The notes beneath the pieces are model-generated. The model searched no databases, was not told the origin of the DNA, and saw only the letters and a program-made list of their open reading frames with translations. A stretch of DNA of 64,000 nucleotides from Campylobacter lari (lineage in GTDB: Bacteria > Campylobacterota > Campylobacteria > Campylobacterales > Campylobacteraceae), in assembly GCF_004357905.1 (NCBI RefSeq), contig NZ_SMTT01000002.1:124001-188000 (forward strand), written 5' to 3'. The position numbers and the translations under genes are program-made. This document shows, in pieces, positions 9,769 through 20,039 of this stretch. Numbering within the stretch: position 1 is the stretch's first letter; each line of letters starts with the position of its first letter.

Positions 9769-11727
9769 TTACATCACAAAAATAGTTGGTACTATGGTTG
9801 GATATTTTTTGATTTTTCTAAAAATATGCTTTCTTAGTACTTGTCTAATTTGAGCTTCTAAAACTTTTGGATTATCTAAAATTTCATCTTTTACATTTGG
9901 GAAAAATTGACTTAAAACATCACTCATTTCTTTTGAGAATGCTCCATCTTGTTTATCAGCTACCAAGCCATAACTAAATACTCTTGGTTTATTAATTAGT
10001 GTTTTACTTGCTTTATCAAGCCGGGCGATGATGACAACTATACCGCTATCTGCTAGTTTTTGTCTATCAATTACCACATCATCTGCGATTTGTTTGTTGA
10101 TTTGATTATCCACAAAGACTTTTCCTGTTTTAACTGTTTTTACACGTTTGATGTATTTTTGACAAAGCTCTACTTGATCCCCATCACTCATTAAGTAGAT
10201 GTTTCTTTCAGGTATACCACATTTTAGAGCAGTTTCTTTATGTTTATTGATATGATTATACTCTCCATGCACTGGTAAGAAAAATTTAGGTTTTACTAAA
10301 GTTAGCATGAGTTTTTGTTCTTCTATACTAGCATGTCCGCTTACATGAATTTCACTAAATTCTTGATAAGCTACTTTAGCTCCTGCTTTTAAAAGAAAAT
10401 CAAGTACAGCAGAAACATTTGCTTCATTACCTGGTATTGCTTTAGCTGAAATGATAACTTGATCGCTAGGTTTGATTTTGATAAATTTATGCTCATCAGT
10501 TGCCATTCTATATAAAGCACTCATAGTCTCGCCTTGACTTCCTGTAGTGACAATTAGTACTTCGTTGTCTTTGTATTTGCTTACTTCATCAGCGTCAATG
10601 AAAATTTTTCTATCAAGCTTGATATAGCCAAGTTCCATAGTAGTATAGAGATTTCTTTCCATAGAACGCCCTATAACGCACACTTTTCTGCCATATTTTA
10701 AACCATAACTAATAGCTTGATATACACGGTGGATATTAGAGCTAAAGGTGCTCATGATTACCCTGCCTTTAGTTTTGGCAAAAATTTGATCAAAAGTAGG
10801 TCCTACAGAGCTTTCGCTTTTTGTATAGCCTTCTTTATATGAGTTTGTACTATCACTTAAAAGACAAAGCACACCTTCTTCGCCATATTGAGCTAAACGA
10901 CTTAAATCCGTTGGATAACCATCAATTGGTGTTTGATCTATTTTAAAATCGCCAGTGTGTATGATGGTTCCTGCTTTAGTTTTAATAGCCAAAGCACAAG
11001 CATCGATGATAGAGTGGGTTATGTGAATCCATTCTAAATTAAACTCGCCTATTTCATAAATTTGTCTTTTTGTTATAGGTCTAAACCATTTACGCTCAGC
11101 CTTTAAACCATGTTCTTCAAATTTATTTGAAATCATACCTAGTGCTAAAGGTGTTGCGTAGATAGGAAATTGAAATTCTTTGAAAAAATACGGTACAGCA
11201 CCGATATGATCTTCATGAGCATGAGTGATGATGATAGCGCGAATTTTGTTTTTAATCTTTCTTACATAGTCAAAATCAGGTATGATAATATCTACTCCAT
11301 GCATGGTTCCATCTGGAAAACTCATACCTATATCAATGATAATCGCATCATTATTAGTTTCAAAAACAGTGATATTTCCACCGATTTCTCCAAGCCCACC
11401 CAAAGGCGTAATACGAATTTTATGTTCGCTTGAGTTGTTGTGTTTTAAAGGGTGAAGTCTTAGCTCGTGCATGATTTTATTAGCTTCTATGCTTTTAGCA
11501 AGTTCTATTTGCCATTCTTCATTACCACTTAATTTAGAAGGTAAATTTCTATTTTTTTTCTTTTTCTTTTTTTCTTCGCTAACTTCAGTTTGAGTATTTT
11601 CTACTTTTGTTTCGTTTTTAATTTCACTATTTTGCTCTTGATTTTGTGAATCTTTTTTTCTTTTGTTTCTAAATTTATTAAATCTTTTAGTTTTGTTTTG
11701 CTCTTGAGTTTTGTTTTCTTCGCTCAT
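9769..11727 (-). CDS. rnj: Ribonuclease J
   Basis: This is a metallo-beta-lactamase/beta-CASP ribonuclease that provides 5'-3' exonuclease and endonuclease activity in bacteria without RNase E. An unusually long Lys/Glu/Gln-rich N-terminal extension (about 100 residues) precedes the catalytic core. The core begins RITPLGGLGEIGGN and has HAHEDHIG at about residues 170-177 (metal ligands), then GDFK, SDSTN and HVSGHAS. Helicobacter RNase J has a similar extension. Two in-frame ATGs exist; I chose 11727 because AAAGG abuts the earlier one at 11733. The start lies inside the end of ksgA. Confidence 0.93.
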   Translation of the reverse strand: MSEENKTQEQNKTKRFNKFRNKRKKDSQNQEQNSEIKNETKVENTQTEVSEEKKKKKKNRNLPSKLSGNEEWQIELAKSIEANKIMHELRLHPLKHNNSSEHKIRITPLGGLGEIGGNITVFETNNDAIIIDIGMSFPDGTMHGVDIIIPDFDYVRKIKNKIRAIIITHAHEDHIGAVPYFFKEFQFPIYATPLALGMISNKFEEHGLKAERKWFRPITKRQIYEIGEFNLEWIHITHSIIDACALAIKTKAGTIIHTGDFKIDQTPIDGYPTDLSRLAQYGEEGVLCLLSDSTNSYKEGYTKSESSVGPTFDQIFAKTKGRVIMSTFSSNIHRVYQAISYGLKYGRKVCVIGRSMERNLYTTMELGYIKLDRKIFIDADEVSKYKDNEVLIVTTGSQGETMSALYRMATDEHKFIKIKPSDQVIISAKAIPGNEANVSAVLDFLLKAGAKVAYQEFSEIHVSGHASIEEQKLMLTLVKPKFFLPVHGEYNHINKHKETALKCGIPERNIYLMSDGDQVELCQKYIKRVKTVKTGKVFVDNQINKQIADDVVIDRQKLADSGIVVIIARLDKASKTLINKPRVFSYGLVADKQDGAFSKEMSDVLSQFFPNVKDEILDNPKVLEAQIRQVLRKHIFRKIKKYPTIVPTIFVM

Positions 11728-12514
11728 AGTCATCCTTTAAATGGTCATAAATTTTAAGGTATGAATCAACGCTAATTTCATGAGCTCTTGAGGTAGAAGA
11801 GATATCTAGTGCTTCAAATGCTTTTAGAATTTTTTCTTTTTTATTTTTAAAATTAGATAAGAGTTGTTTTCTAGGATTTTGAAAACAAGCTCTAAGAAAT
11901 TCTTTAAAAGCTTCTATATTTTCACATTTTTGCTGATAATGAGTAGTTTTTATTAACTTCATTACAGCTGAAGTAACTTTTGGTGGAGGATTAAAGCTTT
12001 GTGGTTGTATATCAAAAAGCATTTGTCTTTGACATATCAATGCACAAAGTACCCCTAAAGCCGAAAAATTACTTTCTTTTTCATTTGCACAAAATTTCTG
12101 TGCTACTTCTTTTTGCACCATTACTATAAGCCCAAGGCAATTTTGATCTTCTAGGGCTTTTAAAATCAAATTTGTAGCAATATAATATGGTAAATTTGCT
12201 ACTAAAAAGTACTCTTTATCGCTTAAACTTCCTTGATCAAAAGCATCGCTTGCATTTTGATGAATAAGCTCAAAATTTCCACCTTCAATCTCATTTTGAA
12301 ATTTTTTATTTAAAATAGGAATCAAATCTTTATCAATCTCATAAGCTCTAATATGAGCTTGTGGAATTTTCAAAAGTTCTTGCGTTAAATCACCTAAGCC
12401 AGGCCCAATCTCAACTATATTTTTAGTATCTTTGGGTATGGCTTGGATGATTTTATCTACCACGCTTTTATCACATAAAAAATTTTGCCCAAAATGTTTT
12501 TTTGCTTTTATCAT
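11687..12514 (-). CDS. ksgA: 16S rRNA dimethyladenosine transferase KsgA
   Basis: The 275-residue enzyme dimethylates two adjacent adenosines in the 3' hairpin of 16S rRNA. Motifs visible are KKHFGQNFL at the start, the SAM-binding EIGPGLGDLT, and the catalytic NLPYYI; SFNPPPKVTSAV follows. Its 3' end overlaps the RNase J start by about 41 bp, so the two RNA genes are probably coupled. It is divergent from the 12605 gene. Confidence 0.97.
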   Translation of the reverse strand: MIKAKKHFGQNFLCDKSVVDKIIQAIPKDTKNIVEIGPGLGDLTQELLKIPQAHIRAYEIDKDLIPILNKKFQNEIEGGNFELIHQNASDAFDQGSLSDKEYFLVANLPYYIATNLILKALEDQNCLGLIVMVQKEVAQKFCANEKESNFSALGVLCALICQRQMLFDIQPQSFNPPPKVTSAVMKLIKTTHYQQKCENIEAFKEFLRACFQNPRKQLLSNFKNKKEKILKAFEALDISSTSRAHEISVDSYLKIYDHLKDDYERRKQNSRAKQN

Positions 12515-12604
12515 AAATTTATTTTATCTAAAAAATATTAATTATAGCATTATTTTAAGCGCTAATTAGATAAAATTTGAATTATTTTTTATAAAGGTTA
12601 ATTT

Positions 12605-13138
12605 TTGAAAAATCTTATAGTGTGTGCAGGAGGAAATGAGGATTTTAAATTTGCACAAAGTATAGGTGTAGGCTTAGTTAATTCTGCTTTTTCTCTAGGT
12701 AAAATTTTAAGTCAAGTAAAAGTAGATAGAGTGATTTTTATAGGTACATGTGGAATTTACCAAGAAGGAAAAATTTTAGACATTTATGAAAGTTCTAATG
12801 CTGCAAATTTAGAATACGCAGATTTATTTGATAGTTTTTATACACCTATAGCAAATGAGATTAGATTAAATGTTTCACATGAAACTATGATTAATTCTTC
12901 AAATTATATTTGCAAAGATGAAAATATTGCCCAAGAATTTTTTAAAAAAGGCGTACATATAGAAAATATGGAAGCATACGCTGTGCTTTCTTGTGCAAAA
13001 ATGCAAGGAATAGAAGGAATTTGTTATTTATGTGCTACAAATTTTTGTAATGAATTTGCACATGAAGATTTTTTAAAAAATCATCAAGAAGCAAAAGAAT
13101 TATTAAAAGATTTTTTATTAGATAAGAAACTTATATAG
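12605..13138 (+). CDS. Purine-nucleoside phosphorylase-like protein
   Basis: The protein has 177 residues with a TTG start 6 bp after AAAGG. It resembles nucleoside phosphorylase/MTA-SAH nucleosidase folds: [11 protein letters not shown] corresponds to the phosphate-site G-x-C/A-G motif, and [18 protein letters not shown] to the substrate-binding M-E-x-x-A motif. It is shorter than typical enzymes (about 230 residues), so substrate and activity are uncertain. The ksgA (-), this gene, rlmN, 36-aa peptide order recalls C. jejuni Cj1711c-Cj1714. Confidence 0.65.
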   Translation: MKNLIVCAGGNEDFKFAQSIGVGLVNSAFSLGKILSQVKVDRVIFIGTCGIYQEGKILDIYESSNAANLEYADLFDSFYTPIANEIRLNVSHETMINSSNYICKDENIAQEFFKKGVHIENMEAYAVLSCAKMQGIEGICYLCATNFCNEFAHEDFLKNHQEAKELLKDFLLDKKLI

Positions 13139-13146
13139 GAAAAAAA

Positions 13147-14217
13147 TTGAGTGAATTAAAAAATATATTAGATTTTACTAAAGAAGAATTAGAAAATTTA
13201 GTCCAACCAAAATTTAGAGCAAAGCAAATTTTTGAATGGTTATATAAAAAATATGCAGACGATTTTTTACAAATGTCATCTTTACCAAAAGACTTTAGAG
13301 TGTATTTACAAGAAAATTTTCATTTTTCACCTTTAAAATGTGTGAAAGATGAAAAAAGCAAAGATGGTAGTATTAAATATCTTTTTGAGCTTTTAGATGG
13401 TAAAAAAATAGAAGCTGTTTTGCTACCTATGAAAGAAGAGCTTGTAGATGAAAATGGAAAAATCATCAAACATGCAAGATATACTATTTGTGTTTCCTCT
13501 CAAGTGGGGTGTAAAAGTGGGTGCAGTTTTTGTCTGACTGCTAAAGGCGGTTTGAAAAGAAATTTGACTGCAGGAGAAATAGTAGGACAAATTTTATGGA
13601 TTAAAAAACATAATAACATACCTTATGAAAGAAGGGTTAATATAGTCTATATGGGTATGGGAGAGCCTTTGGATAATCTTAAAAATGTTTCTAAGGTAGT
13701 TAAAATTTTAGCTGATAATGATGCTTTAGCGATAAGCCCTAGAAGACAAACTATAAGTACAAGTGGTTTAGCAAAGCAAATTAAAGAGCTTGGAGAAATG
13801 AATTTAGGTGTGCTTTTGGCTATTTCGCTCCATGCTGTAAATGATGAGCTTAGAAGTGAATTAATGCCTATTAATAAAGCTTATAATATAGCAAGCATTA
13901 TGGAAGCGGTGAGAAATTTTCCTATAGATCAGCGTAAAAGAGTAATGTTTGAATACCTTTTAATCGATGGTATAAATGATAAAATAGAACATGCAAAAGA
14001 ACTAGTCAAGCTCTTAAATGGTATAAAAGCCAAAGTGAATTTAATACTTTTTAATCCACACGAAGGAAGTTTATATAAAAGACCAAGTGTTGAAAATGCG
14101 GTTAAATTCCAAGATTATTTAAGTGCCAAAGGTGTTACTTGTACGATAAGAGAAAGCAAGGGACTTGATATTTCAGCTGCATGCGGACAGCTTAAAGAAA
14201 GGCAGAGTAAACAATGA
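13147..14217 (+). CDS. rlmN: 23S rRNA (adenine-2503-C2)/tRNA methyltransferase RlmN
   Basis: This 356-residue radical SAM enzyme makes m2A2503 in 23S rRNA and m2A37 in tRNAs. The 4Fe-4S motif C-x3-C-x2-C is in CKSGCSFC, the GMGEPL motif follows, and the conserved catalytic Cys is near the C-terminus in SAACGQLKE. The start is TTG at 13147, 8 bp after the preceding stop. The stop overlaps the ATG of the next small gene (ATGA). Confidence 0.97.
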   Translation: MSELKNILDFTKEELENLVQPKFRAKQIFEWLYKKYADDFLQMSSLPKDFRVYLQENFHFSPLKCVKDEKSKDGSIKYLFELLDGKKIEAVLLPMKEELVDENGKIIKHARYTICVSSQVGCKSGCSFCLTAKGGLKRNLTAGEIVGQILWIKKHNNIPYERRVNIVYMGMGEPLDNLKNVSKVVKILADNDALAISPRRQTISTSGLAKQIKELGEMNLGVLLAISLHAVNDELRSELMPINKAYNIASIMEAVRNFPIDQRKRVMFEYLLIDGINDKIEHAKELVKLLNGIKAKVNLILFNPHEGSLYKRPSVENAVKFQDYLSAKGVTCTIRESKGLDISAACGQLKERQSKQ

Positions 14218-14324
14218 CTTTTTTAGATATAGCACAGCTTATTTTTATAAGCATAGTGGTGATCATAGGATTTGGTGGAATTATTTATGTATTAAAGAAT
14301 GAAGGGAAAAACAATGGTAGATAA
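14214..14324 (+). CDS. 36-residue single-pass membrane microprotein
   Basis: This small ORF begins at the ATGA overlap with rlmN and encodes 36 residues: a short acidic start (MTFLDIAQ), a hydrophobic helix at about residues 9-26 rich in Ile and Val with a Gly-Gly, and a basic/polar tail (KNEGKNNGR). It should be an inner-membrane peptide. C. jejuni Cj1714 encodes a small hydrophobic protein at the same place, which supports it being real. Its last 11 bases overlap the start of the radical SAM gene. Function unknown. Confidence 0.65.
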   Translation: MTFLDIAQLIFISIVVIIGFGGIIYVLKNEGKNNGR

Positions 14325-15324
14325 AAAACAATTATTAGAAAATCAATTATTTCAAAATAGATATATAAAACCAAATATTTCTTGGTATTTTTCGTATTTA
14401 AATGGTAAAAGAGGAATTGCTAGAATTTTTAAAGTTCCTTATGCTGCTTTGATGAAAAAATTTTATTTGAAAAAATACTTTGAAAAGAGGGTTTTAGAAG
14501 GTAAGGTGGATATTCCTTATTTAGAATTAGTTTTAACTACAAGATGTACTTTGCGTTGTGAATCATGTAACAATTTAATGCAGTATTTTTCACCATCAAA
14601 TCAATATACCTGTACTTTAGAGGGTATTATAGAATCATTAGATCTACTTTTATCTAAAGTAGATTCTATCGCAAGGGTTAGAATTATAGGTGGAGAGCCT
14701 TTGTTGTTTAAAGATTTACCACAATTGATTGATTATTTAGATACTCAAAAGAAAATACTAACTTTTGATATTTTAACTAATGCAACAATAGACTTTAAAG
14801 AAGATTTGATTTTGAGATTTAAAAAATCAAAAAAAGCAAGAAAAATAAGTATTTCAGATTATAGAAAATCACCAAATTTAAAAATACCTTTAAAACAAGA
14901 GAGTATTTTGAGTAAGCTTAAGAAAAATAATATAGCGTTTTCTTATAATACAATAGATTATTGGTATGATATAGATAAAATTTACAAGCGCGGTAGAAGC
15001 AAAGAAGATATAATTAAAAATTATTATAATTGTCAAATGTCATGTGTAAGTTTGATGACATCTGAGGGCTTAGAAAATAAACAATTAGCACCTAAAGGAG
15101 CTGTTTTTGTTTGTCCTATATCAAGTTCTTTATCGCGTTTAAAAGGACTTGAAGAATTTAATGGCGATTTTTTAAATTTAGAGGATTCTAAAGAAAGATT
15201 TTTTGAATTTTATTCTCAAGATTTTTATAAATCTTGTGATTATTGTAGAGATTTTAGTCAGCCTATCAAAAAAATTCCAATTGCAATCCAAACTGATAAG
15301 GTTTTAAAATTAGAAAAAGATTAA
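14314..15324 (+). CDS. Radical SAM protein with C-terminal Cys cluster
   Basis: The protein has 336 residues from the ATG at 14314; an in-frame ATG at 14299 lacks a ribosome site, while GAAGGG precedes 14314. The radical SAM motif C-x3-C-x2-C is at residues 78, 82 and 85 (CTLRCESC), and GGEP at 126-129. Further cysteines at 240, 244, 267, 308 and 311 suggest an auxiliary Fe-S (SPASM/twitch-like) region. Such proteins often modify peptides or sugars, but no clear substrate gene is adjacent apart from the overlapping 36-residue peptide. I do not recall it at this place in C. jejuni, so it may be acquired. Confidence 0.8.
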   Translation: MVDKKQLLENQLFQNRYIKPNISWYFSYLNGKRGIARIFKVPYAALMKKFYLKKYFEKRVLEGKVDIPYLELVLTTRCTLRCESCNNLMQYFSPSNQYTCTLEGIIESLDLLLSKVDSIARVRIIGGEPLLFKDLPQLIDYLDTQKKILTFDILTNATIDFKEDLILRFKKSKKARKISISDYRKSPNLKIPLKQESILSKLKKNNIAFSYNTIDYWYDIDKIYKRGRSKEDIIKNYYNCQMSCVSLMTSEGLENKQLAPKGAVFVCPISSSLSRLKGLEEFNGDFLNLEDSKERFFEFYSQDFYKSCDYCRDFSQPIKKIPIAIQTDKVLKLEKD

Positions 15325-16223
15325 GGTAGATTTTTCAAAAATTCACCTTTTATATCTTTTTGAGATTGTATCAAAAATTTTTGATTTTTATATGTAAATT
15401 CTAAGCTAAAAGAGTGTAAAAGCAGTCTTTTAGCACCTGTAATTTGAGCTCTTTTTATATTACTCATTTTTCCATCAAGTATTTGCTCTATTTGTGTTTT
15501 TTCTAAACCATATAAAGGTTCACCTAAAATTTTATGTTTCACATGAAACAAATGTAGTCTTATTTGGTGTTGTCTGCCTGTTAGAGGTTTAGCTAAAACT
15601 AAACTGGTATCTAAATTTTCAAAATATTCTAAAGTATAAAATTGCGTTAAAGCTTCTTTACCATTTTCACAAATATGCATTCTAGTTTTTACTGCATCGT
15701 AGTCTTTAGCTAAATCCATGCTTTTATCTACTATAAATTCTTTTTTAGTTTTTCCTTTTACTAGAACAAGATAGCTTTTTTGCACTAATCTTTTTTCAAA
15801 CATGGTTTTTAACTCAATTTGTGCATTTTTATGTTTAGCTATGAGCAAAAGCCCGCTTGTTTCTTTATCTAATCTATGAGCCACGCAAGCTTTTTCACCC
15901 CATAAATGCCAAATTTCATCACAAAGACTATAAGTACAATTGCGTCCATTAGGATGAGTTAGCACCCCGCTTGGTTTTTCTACTACAGCAAAATCTTCAT
16001 TTTCATAAACTATTTCTAATCCTTTGGGATTATTTTCATATATGATTAATTCTACTAGACCATCTAAAAATTTGTTTTTTTCTTCTACCAAATTTCCATC
16101 ACAAAATAGTCTTTTTTTATCAATGAGTTTTTGTGCTTCACGCATAGAAATTTTTAACTCATCCATAAGTAGTCTAAATGCCTTTTTTCCATTATTTGCT
16201 AGTTTCTTTTTTATATATGCCAT
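15321..16223 (-). CDS. Pseudouridine synthase, RluA family
   Basis: The protein has 300 residues with an N-terminal S4-like segment (SMREAQKLIDKKRLF) and the RluA catalytic signature AHRLDKETSGLLLIAK with its Asp. LTGRQHQIRLHL is also typical. It should modify uridines in 23S rRNA or tRNA. Members RluA, RluC and RluD cannot be separated by eye. It converges on the radical SAM gene with a 4-bp overlap, and is divergent from purB, an order also found in C. jejuni (Cj0022c-purB-nrdA). Confidence 0.92.
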   Translation of the reverse strand: MAYIKKKLANNGKKAFRLLMDELKISMREAQKLIDKKRLFCDGNLVEEKNKFLDGLVELIIYENNPKGLEIVYENEDFAVVEKPSGVLTHPNGRNCTYSLCDEIWHLWGEKACVAHRLDKETSGLLLIAKHKNAQIELKTMFEKRLVQKSYLVLVKGKTKKEFIVDKSMDLAKDYDAVKTRMHICENGKEALTQFYTLEYFENLDTSLVLAKPLTGRQHQIRLHLFHVKHKILGEPLYGLEKTQIEQILDGKMSNIKRAQITGAKRLLLHSFSLEFTYKNQKFLIQSQKDIKGEFLKNLP

Positions 16224-16245
16224 TTAATAACTTTCTTAGGTAATT

Positions 16246-16251
16246 TATAAT
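16246..16251 (+). promoter_or_regulatory. Probable -10 box of purB
   Basis: A perfect TATAAT lies in the 73-bp divergent region, 51 bp before the purB ATG. Confidence 0.5.
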
Positions 16252-16302
16252 AAAATTCAAGCTATTTTTTCATAAAAAATTATATAAAAAAAGGTCTTGA
16301 AA

Positions 16303-17631
16303 ATGGTTGAAAGATATAGCAGAGAAATCATGGCTAAAAAATGGGACATGCAAGCAAAATATGAGGCGTGGTTAAAAGTGGAATTAGCTGCTGTGAAAGC
16401 GTGGAATAAACTTGGTCTTATTAAAGACGATGATTGTGAAAAAATTATAAAAAATGCAAAATTTGATATAGCAAGAATAGATGAGATAGAAAAAACTACC
16501 AAACATGATGTTATCGCTTTTTTAACTAGTGTAAGTGAAAGTTTGGGTGAGGAAAGTCGTTTTGTGCATTATGCGATGACAAGTTCAGATTGTATTGATA
16601 CTGCAGTTGCTTTGCAGATTAAAGATAGTTTAGAATTAATCTTGCAAGATTTAGATCAAGTTTTAGCAGCGATTAAAACAAGAGCATATGAGCATAAAAA
16701 TACCTTAATGGTAGGAAGAAGCCATGGAATTCATGGAGAGCCTATAACTTTTGGTTTGGTTTTGGCTATTTGGTATGATTCGCTAGTTCATGCAAAAGAT
16801 TTAATCATTCATGCAAAAGAAGTGATTAGCTATGGAAAAATCAGCGGTGCTATGGGAAATTTTGCTCATGCTCCGCTTGAATTTGAAGAAGAAGTTTGTA
16901 AAAACTTAGATCTTAAGCCAGCACCAGTTTCAAACCAAGTTATACAAAGAGATCGCTACGCACAGGTTATCTCGGCTTTAGCTATTTTAGCTTCAAGTTG
17001 TGAGCAAATTGCTGTTGCTATCCGCCATTTTCAAAGAACAGAAGTATATGAAGCTGAAGAATATTTTTCTCAAGGACAAAAAGGAAGTTCAGCTATGCCT
17101 CATAAAAGAAATCCTGTTTTGAGTGAAAATATTACCGGTCTTTGCAGGATGATAAGAGCTTATGTAACACCTGCTTTAGAAAATGTAGCCCTATGGCATG
17201 AAAGAGATATATCACATTCTAGCGTTGAAAGATTTGTATTACCTGATGCTTTTATCACGACTGATTTTATGCTTTCAAGATTATGCGGTGTGATAGAAAA
17301 GCTTTTGGTATATCCAGAAAATATGATGAAAAATTTAAATTTAACTGGAGGACTTGTATTCTCTCAAAGAGTATTGCTTGAGCTTCCATTTAAAGGTATA
17401 AGCAGAGAAGAAGCTTATAAGATAGTTCAAAGAAATGCTATGAAAGTTTGGGCTGATTTACAAAATGGTAAGTCTGCTTTAAATGAAAAAGGCGAGAGTT
17501 TGTTTTTATTAGCTTTATTAGCTGATGAGGATTTGAAAAAATCTTTAAGTGAAGCAGATATTAGAAATTGTTTTGATTATAACTACTATACAAAAAATGT
17601 AGATAAAATTTTTGCAAGAACTTTTAAATAA
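16303..17631 (+). CDS. purB: Adenylosuccinate lyase
   Basis: PurB acts twice in purine synthesis, splitting SAICAR and adenylosuccinate. The 442-residue product starts MVERYSREIMAKKWDMQ. It carries MTSSDCIDTA, GRSHGIHGEP (catalytic His) and the fumarase-superfamily loop GSSAMPHKRNP with the catalytic Ser. The TTG at 16297 is in frame, but the AAAAAGG ribosome site is better spaced for the ATG at 16303. nrdA follows 17 bp later. Confidence 0.97.
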   Translation: MVERYSREIMAKKWDMQAKYEAWLKVELAAVKAWNKLGLIKDDDCEKIIKNAKFDIARIDEIEKTTKHDVIAFLTSVSESLGEESRFVHYAMTSSDCIDTAVALQIKDSLELILQDLDQVLAAIKTRAYEHKNTLMVGRSHGIHGEPITFGLVLAIWYDSLVHAKDLIIHAKEVISYGKISGAMGNFAHAPLEFEEEVCKNLDLKPAPVSNQVIQRDRYAQVISALAILASSCEQIAVAIRHFQRTEVYEAEEYFSQGQKGSSAMPHKRNPVLSENITGLCRMIRAYVTPALENVALWHERDISHSSVERFVLPDAFITTDFMLSRLCGVIEKLLVYPENMMKNLNLTGGLVFSQRVLLELPFKGISREEAYKIVQRNAMKVWADLQNGKSALNEKGESLFLLALLADEDLKKSLSEADIRNCFDYNYYTKNVDKIFARTFK

Positions 17632-17648
17632 TAAACTAGGGGTTGTGA

Positions 17649-20024
17649 GTGAAAGTATTAAAAAGAAATGGAAGAACTGAAGAGTTAGATGTTTCTAAAA
17701 TTAAAAAATATACCACTGATGCGGTGGCAAATTTAGAAAATGTTAGCCAAAGTGAGCTTGAAGTAGATGCAAAAATTCAATTTCGTGATGGCATAACAAC
17801 AGAAGAAATCCAACAAACTCTTATAAAAACAGCAGTGGATAAAATAGATATTGATAGACCTAATTGGACCTTTGTTGCTGCAAGATTGTTTTTATATGAT
17901 TTATATAAAAAAGTAAGTGGTTATAATGGATATAAACATTTAAGAGAATATCTTGAAAAAGGTGAAAAAGAAGGCAGGATTTTAATCGGTTTAAAAGAAA
18001 AATATGATTTAGATGATCTTAATGCTTATATCAAGCCAGAACGTGATTTGCAATTTACTTATCTTGGTATAAAAACTTTATATGATAGATATTTGATTAA
18101 AGATTCTAAGGGTATACCTATAGAATTACCACAACAAATGTTTATGGCTATTGCGATGTTTTTAGCACAAAATGAGCTAGATTCTCAAACTTGGGCTAAG
18201 AAATTTTATGATTTGATCTCAACTTTTGAAGTAATGCTTGCAACCCCAACCCTTTCAAATGCAAGAACTACAAGACACCAATTAAGCTCATGTTATATAG
18301 GAAGTACGCCTGATAATATAGAAGGAATTTTTGATTCTTATCAAGAAATGGCACTTTTATCTAAATTTGGTGGCGGTATAGGCTGGGATTGGTCTAAGGT
18401 GCGTGCTATGGGTGGAAGCATAGATGGGCATAAAAATGCAGCAGGCGGGATCATACCATTTTTAAAAATCACTAACGATATAGCCGTTGCTGTTGACCAA
18501 CTTGGTACTAGAAAAGGGGCGATTGCAGTTTATATTGAACCTTGGCATATGGATATTAACGACTTTTTAGATTTGCGTAAAAACTCAGGTGAAGAAAGAA
18601 GAAGAGCACATGAACTTTTCCCTGCTTTGTGGATCAATGATTTATTCATGAAAAGAGTAAGAGCAAATGATAAATGGACGCTTTTTGATCCTGCTGATAC
18701 GGCAAGTTTATGCGATTTATACGGTGAAGAATTTGAGAAAAAATACGAAGAATTTGAAAAAGATGAAAGCATAGCTAAAGAAATTATAGATGCAAAAGAG
18801 CTTTGGAAAAAAATACTTTTATCTTATTTTGAAACAGGTATGCCATTTTTATGTTTTAAAGATAGTGCAAACAAAACAAATCCAAATTCTCACGCAGGGA
18901 TTATAAGAAGTTCAAATTTATGTACAGAAATTTTTCAAAATACAGATCCAAATTATTATCAAATCAAAATCGTATTTGATGATAAAACAGAGCTTCATTT
19001 AGATGAGGATGAAGAGCTTGCAATAGATGGAGGATATAAAAAGCTTGCTAAGAAAGTTTCTACTTTAGATAGTATCAATGGTAAAAAAGTCTATATAGTA
19101 GAAAAATACAAAAACGAAGGAAAAACCGCAGTTTGTAATCTTGCAAGTATAAATTTAAGTAAAATCAATACTAGAGAAGACATTCAAAGAGTAGTACCAA
19201 CAGCCATAAGAATGCTTGATAATGTGATTGATTTAAATTTTTATCCTCATGTAAAGGTTAAAAATACCAATCTAAAATCACGCGCTATAGGGCTTGGCGT
19301 AATGGGTGAAGCGCAAATGCTAGCTGAAGCTCAAATTTATTGGGGTTCTAATGAGCATTTTGAAAAAATTGACCATATTATGGAGATGATTAGCTATGAG
19401 GCTATTTTAGCTAGCTCAAATTTAGCTTTAGAAAAAGGAAGTTATCCTGACTTTGAAGGATCAAACTGGAGTAAAGGTATAGTGCCAATTGATGTAGCAA
19501 ACGAAAATGCTAAAAAACTTACCGCAAGTGAAGGTTTGTTTGATCAAAGCGAGTGTGATTGGGAAAAATTAAGAGAAAAACTAAAAAGAGATGGTATAAG
19601 AAATGGTTATTTAATGGCTATAGCACCAACTTCTTCTATTTCTATTTTAGTGGGTACTACTCAAACAATTGAGCCTGTATATAAAAGAAAATGGTTTGAG
19701 CAAAACTTAAGCGGTATGATACCAACTGTGGTGCCAAATCTAAGTGCTAATACTTGGCAGTATTACACTCCTGCTTATGAGCTTGATCAAAAAATCTTAG
19801 TAAAAGCAGCAGCGATTCGTGGTAAATGGATTGATCAAGGTCAATCATTAAATATCTTTGTTTCTTTAGATAAAGCAAGCGGTGGATATTTAAATGAAAT
19901 TTATCAACTTGCTTGGGAATTAGGTGTTAAATCAACTTACTATCTAAGAAGTGAAAGTCCTGATAGTCAAAAAGTAAATGATGATGTGGTTGATAGAACT
20001 ATAGAATGTGAAGGTTGTCAATAA
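17649..20024 (+). CDS. nrdA: Ribonucleoside-diphosphate reductase alpha subunit (class Ia)
   Basis: This 791-residue protein starts with GTG. It has an N-terminal ATP-cone (KVLKRNGRTEELD), the active-site cysteines in SSCYIGS and NLCTEI, and a C-terminal redox pair C-x-x-C in ECEGCQ. It reduces ribonucleotides aerobically with the tyrosyl-radical beta subunit NrdB, which is not in this window. The class III genes nrdD-nrdG occur later in the window. Confidence 0.97.
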   Translation: MKVLKRNGRTEELDVSKIKKYTTDAVANLENVSQSELEVDAKIQFRDGITTEEIQQTLIKTAVDKIDIDRPNWTFVAARLFLYDLYKKVSGYNGYKHLREYLEKGEKEGRILIGLKEKYDLDDLNAYIKPERDLQFTYLGIKTLYDRYLIKDSKGIPIELPQQMFMAIAMFLAQNELDSQTWAKKFYDLISTFEVMLATPTLSNARTTRHQLSSCYIGSTPDNIEGIFDSYQEMALLSKFGGGIGWDWSKVRAMGGSIDGHKNAAGGIIPFLKITNDIAVAVDQLGTRKGAIAVYIEPWHMDINDFLDLRKNSGEERRRAHELFPALWINDLFMKRVRANDKWTLFDPADTASLCDLYGEEFEKKYEEFEKDESIAKEIIDAKELWKKILLSYFETGMPFLCFKDSANKTNPNSHAGIIRSSNLCTEIFQNTDPNYYQIKIVFDDKTELHLDEDEELAIDGGYKKLAKKVSTLDSINGKKVYIVEKYKNEGKTAVCNLASINLSKINTREDIQRVVPTAIRMLDNVIDLNFYPHVKVKNTNLKSRAIGLGVMGEAQMLAEAQIYWGSNEHFEKIDHIMEMISYEAILASSNLALEKGSYPDFEGSNWSKGIVPIDVANENAKKLTASEGLFDQSECDWEKLREKLKRDGIRNGYLMAIAPTSSISILVGTTQTIEPVYKRKWFEQNLSGMIPTVVPNLSANTWQYYTPAYELDQKILVKAAAIRGKWIDQGQSLNIFVSLDKASGGYLNEIYQLAWELGVKSTYYLRSESPDSQKVNDDVVDRTIECEGCQ

Positions 20025-20039
20025 AAATGGAGAAGCAAA

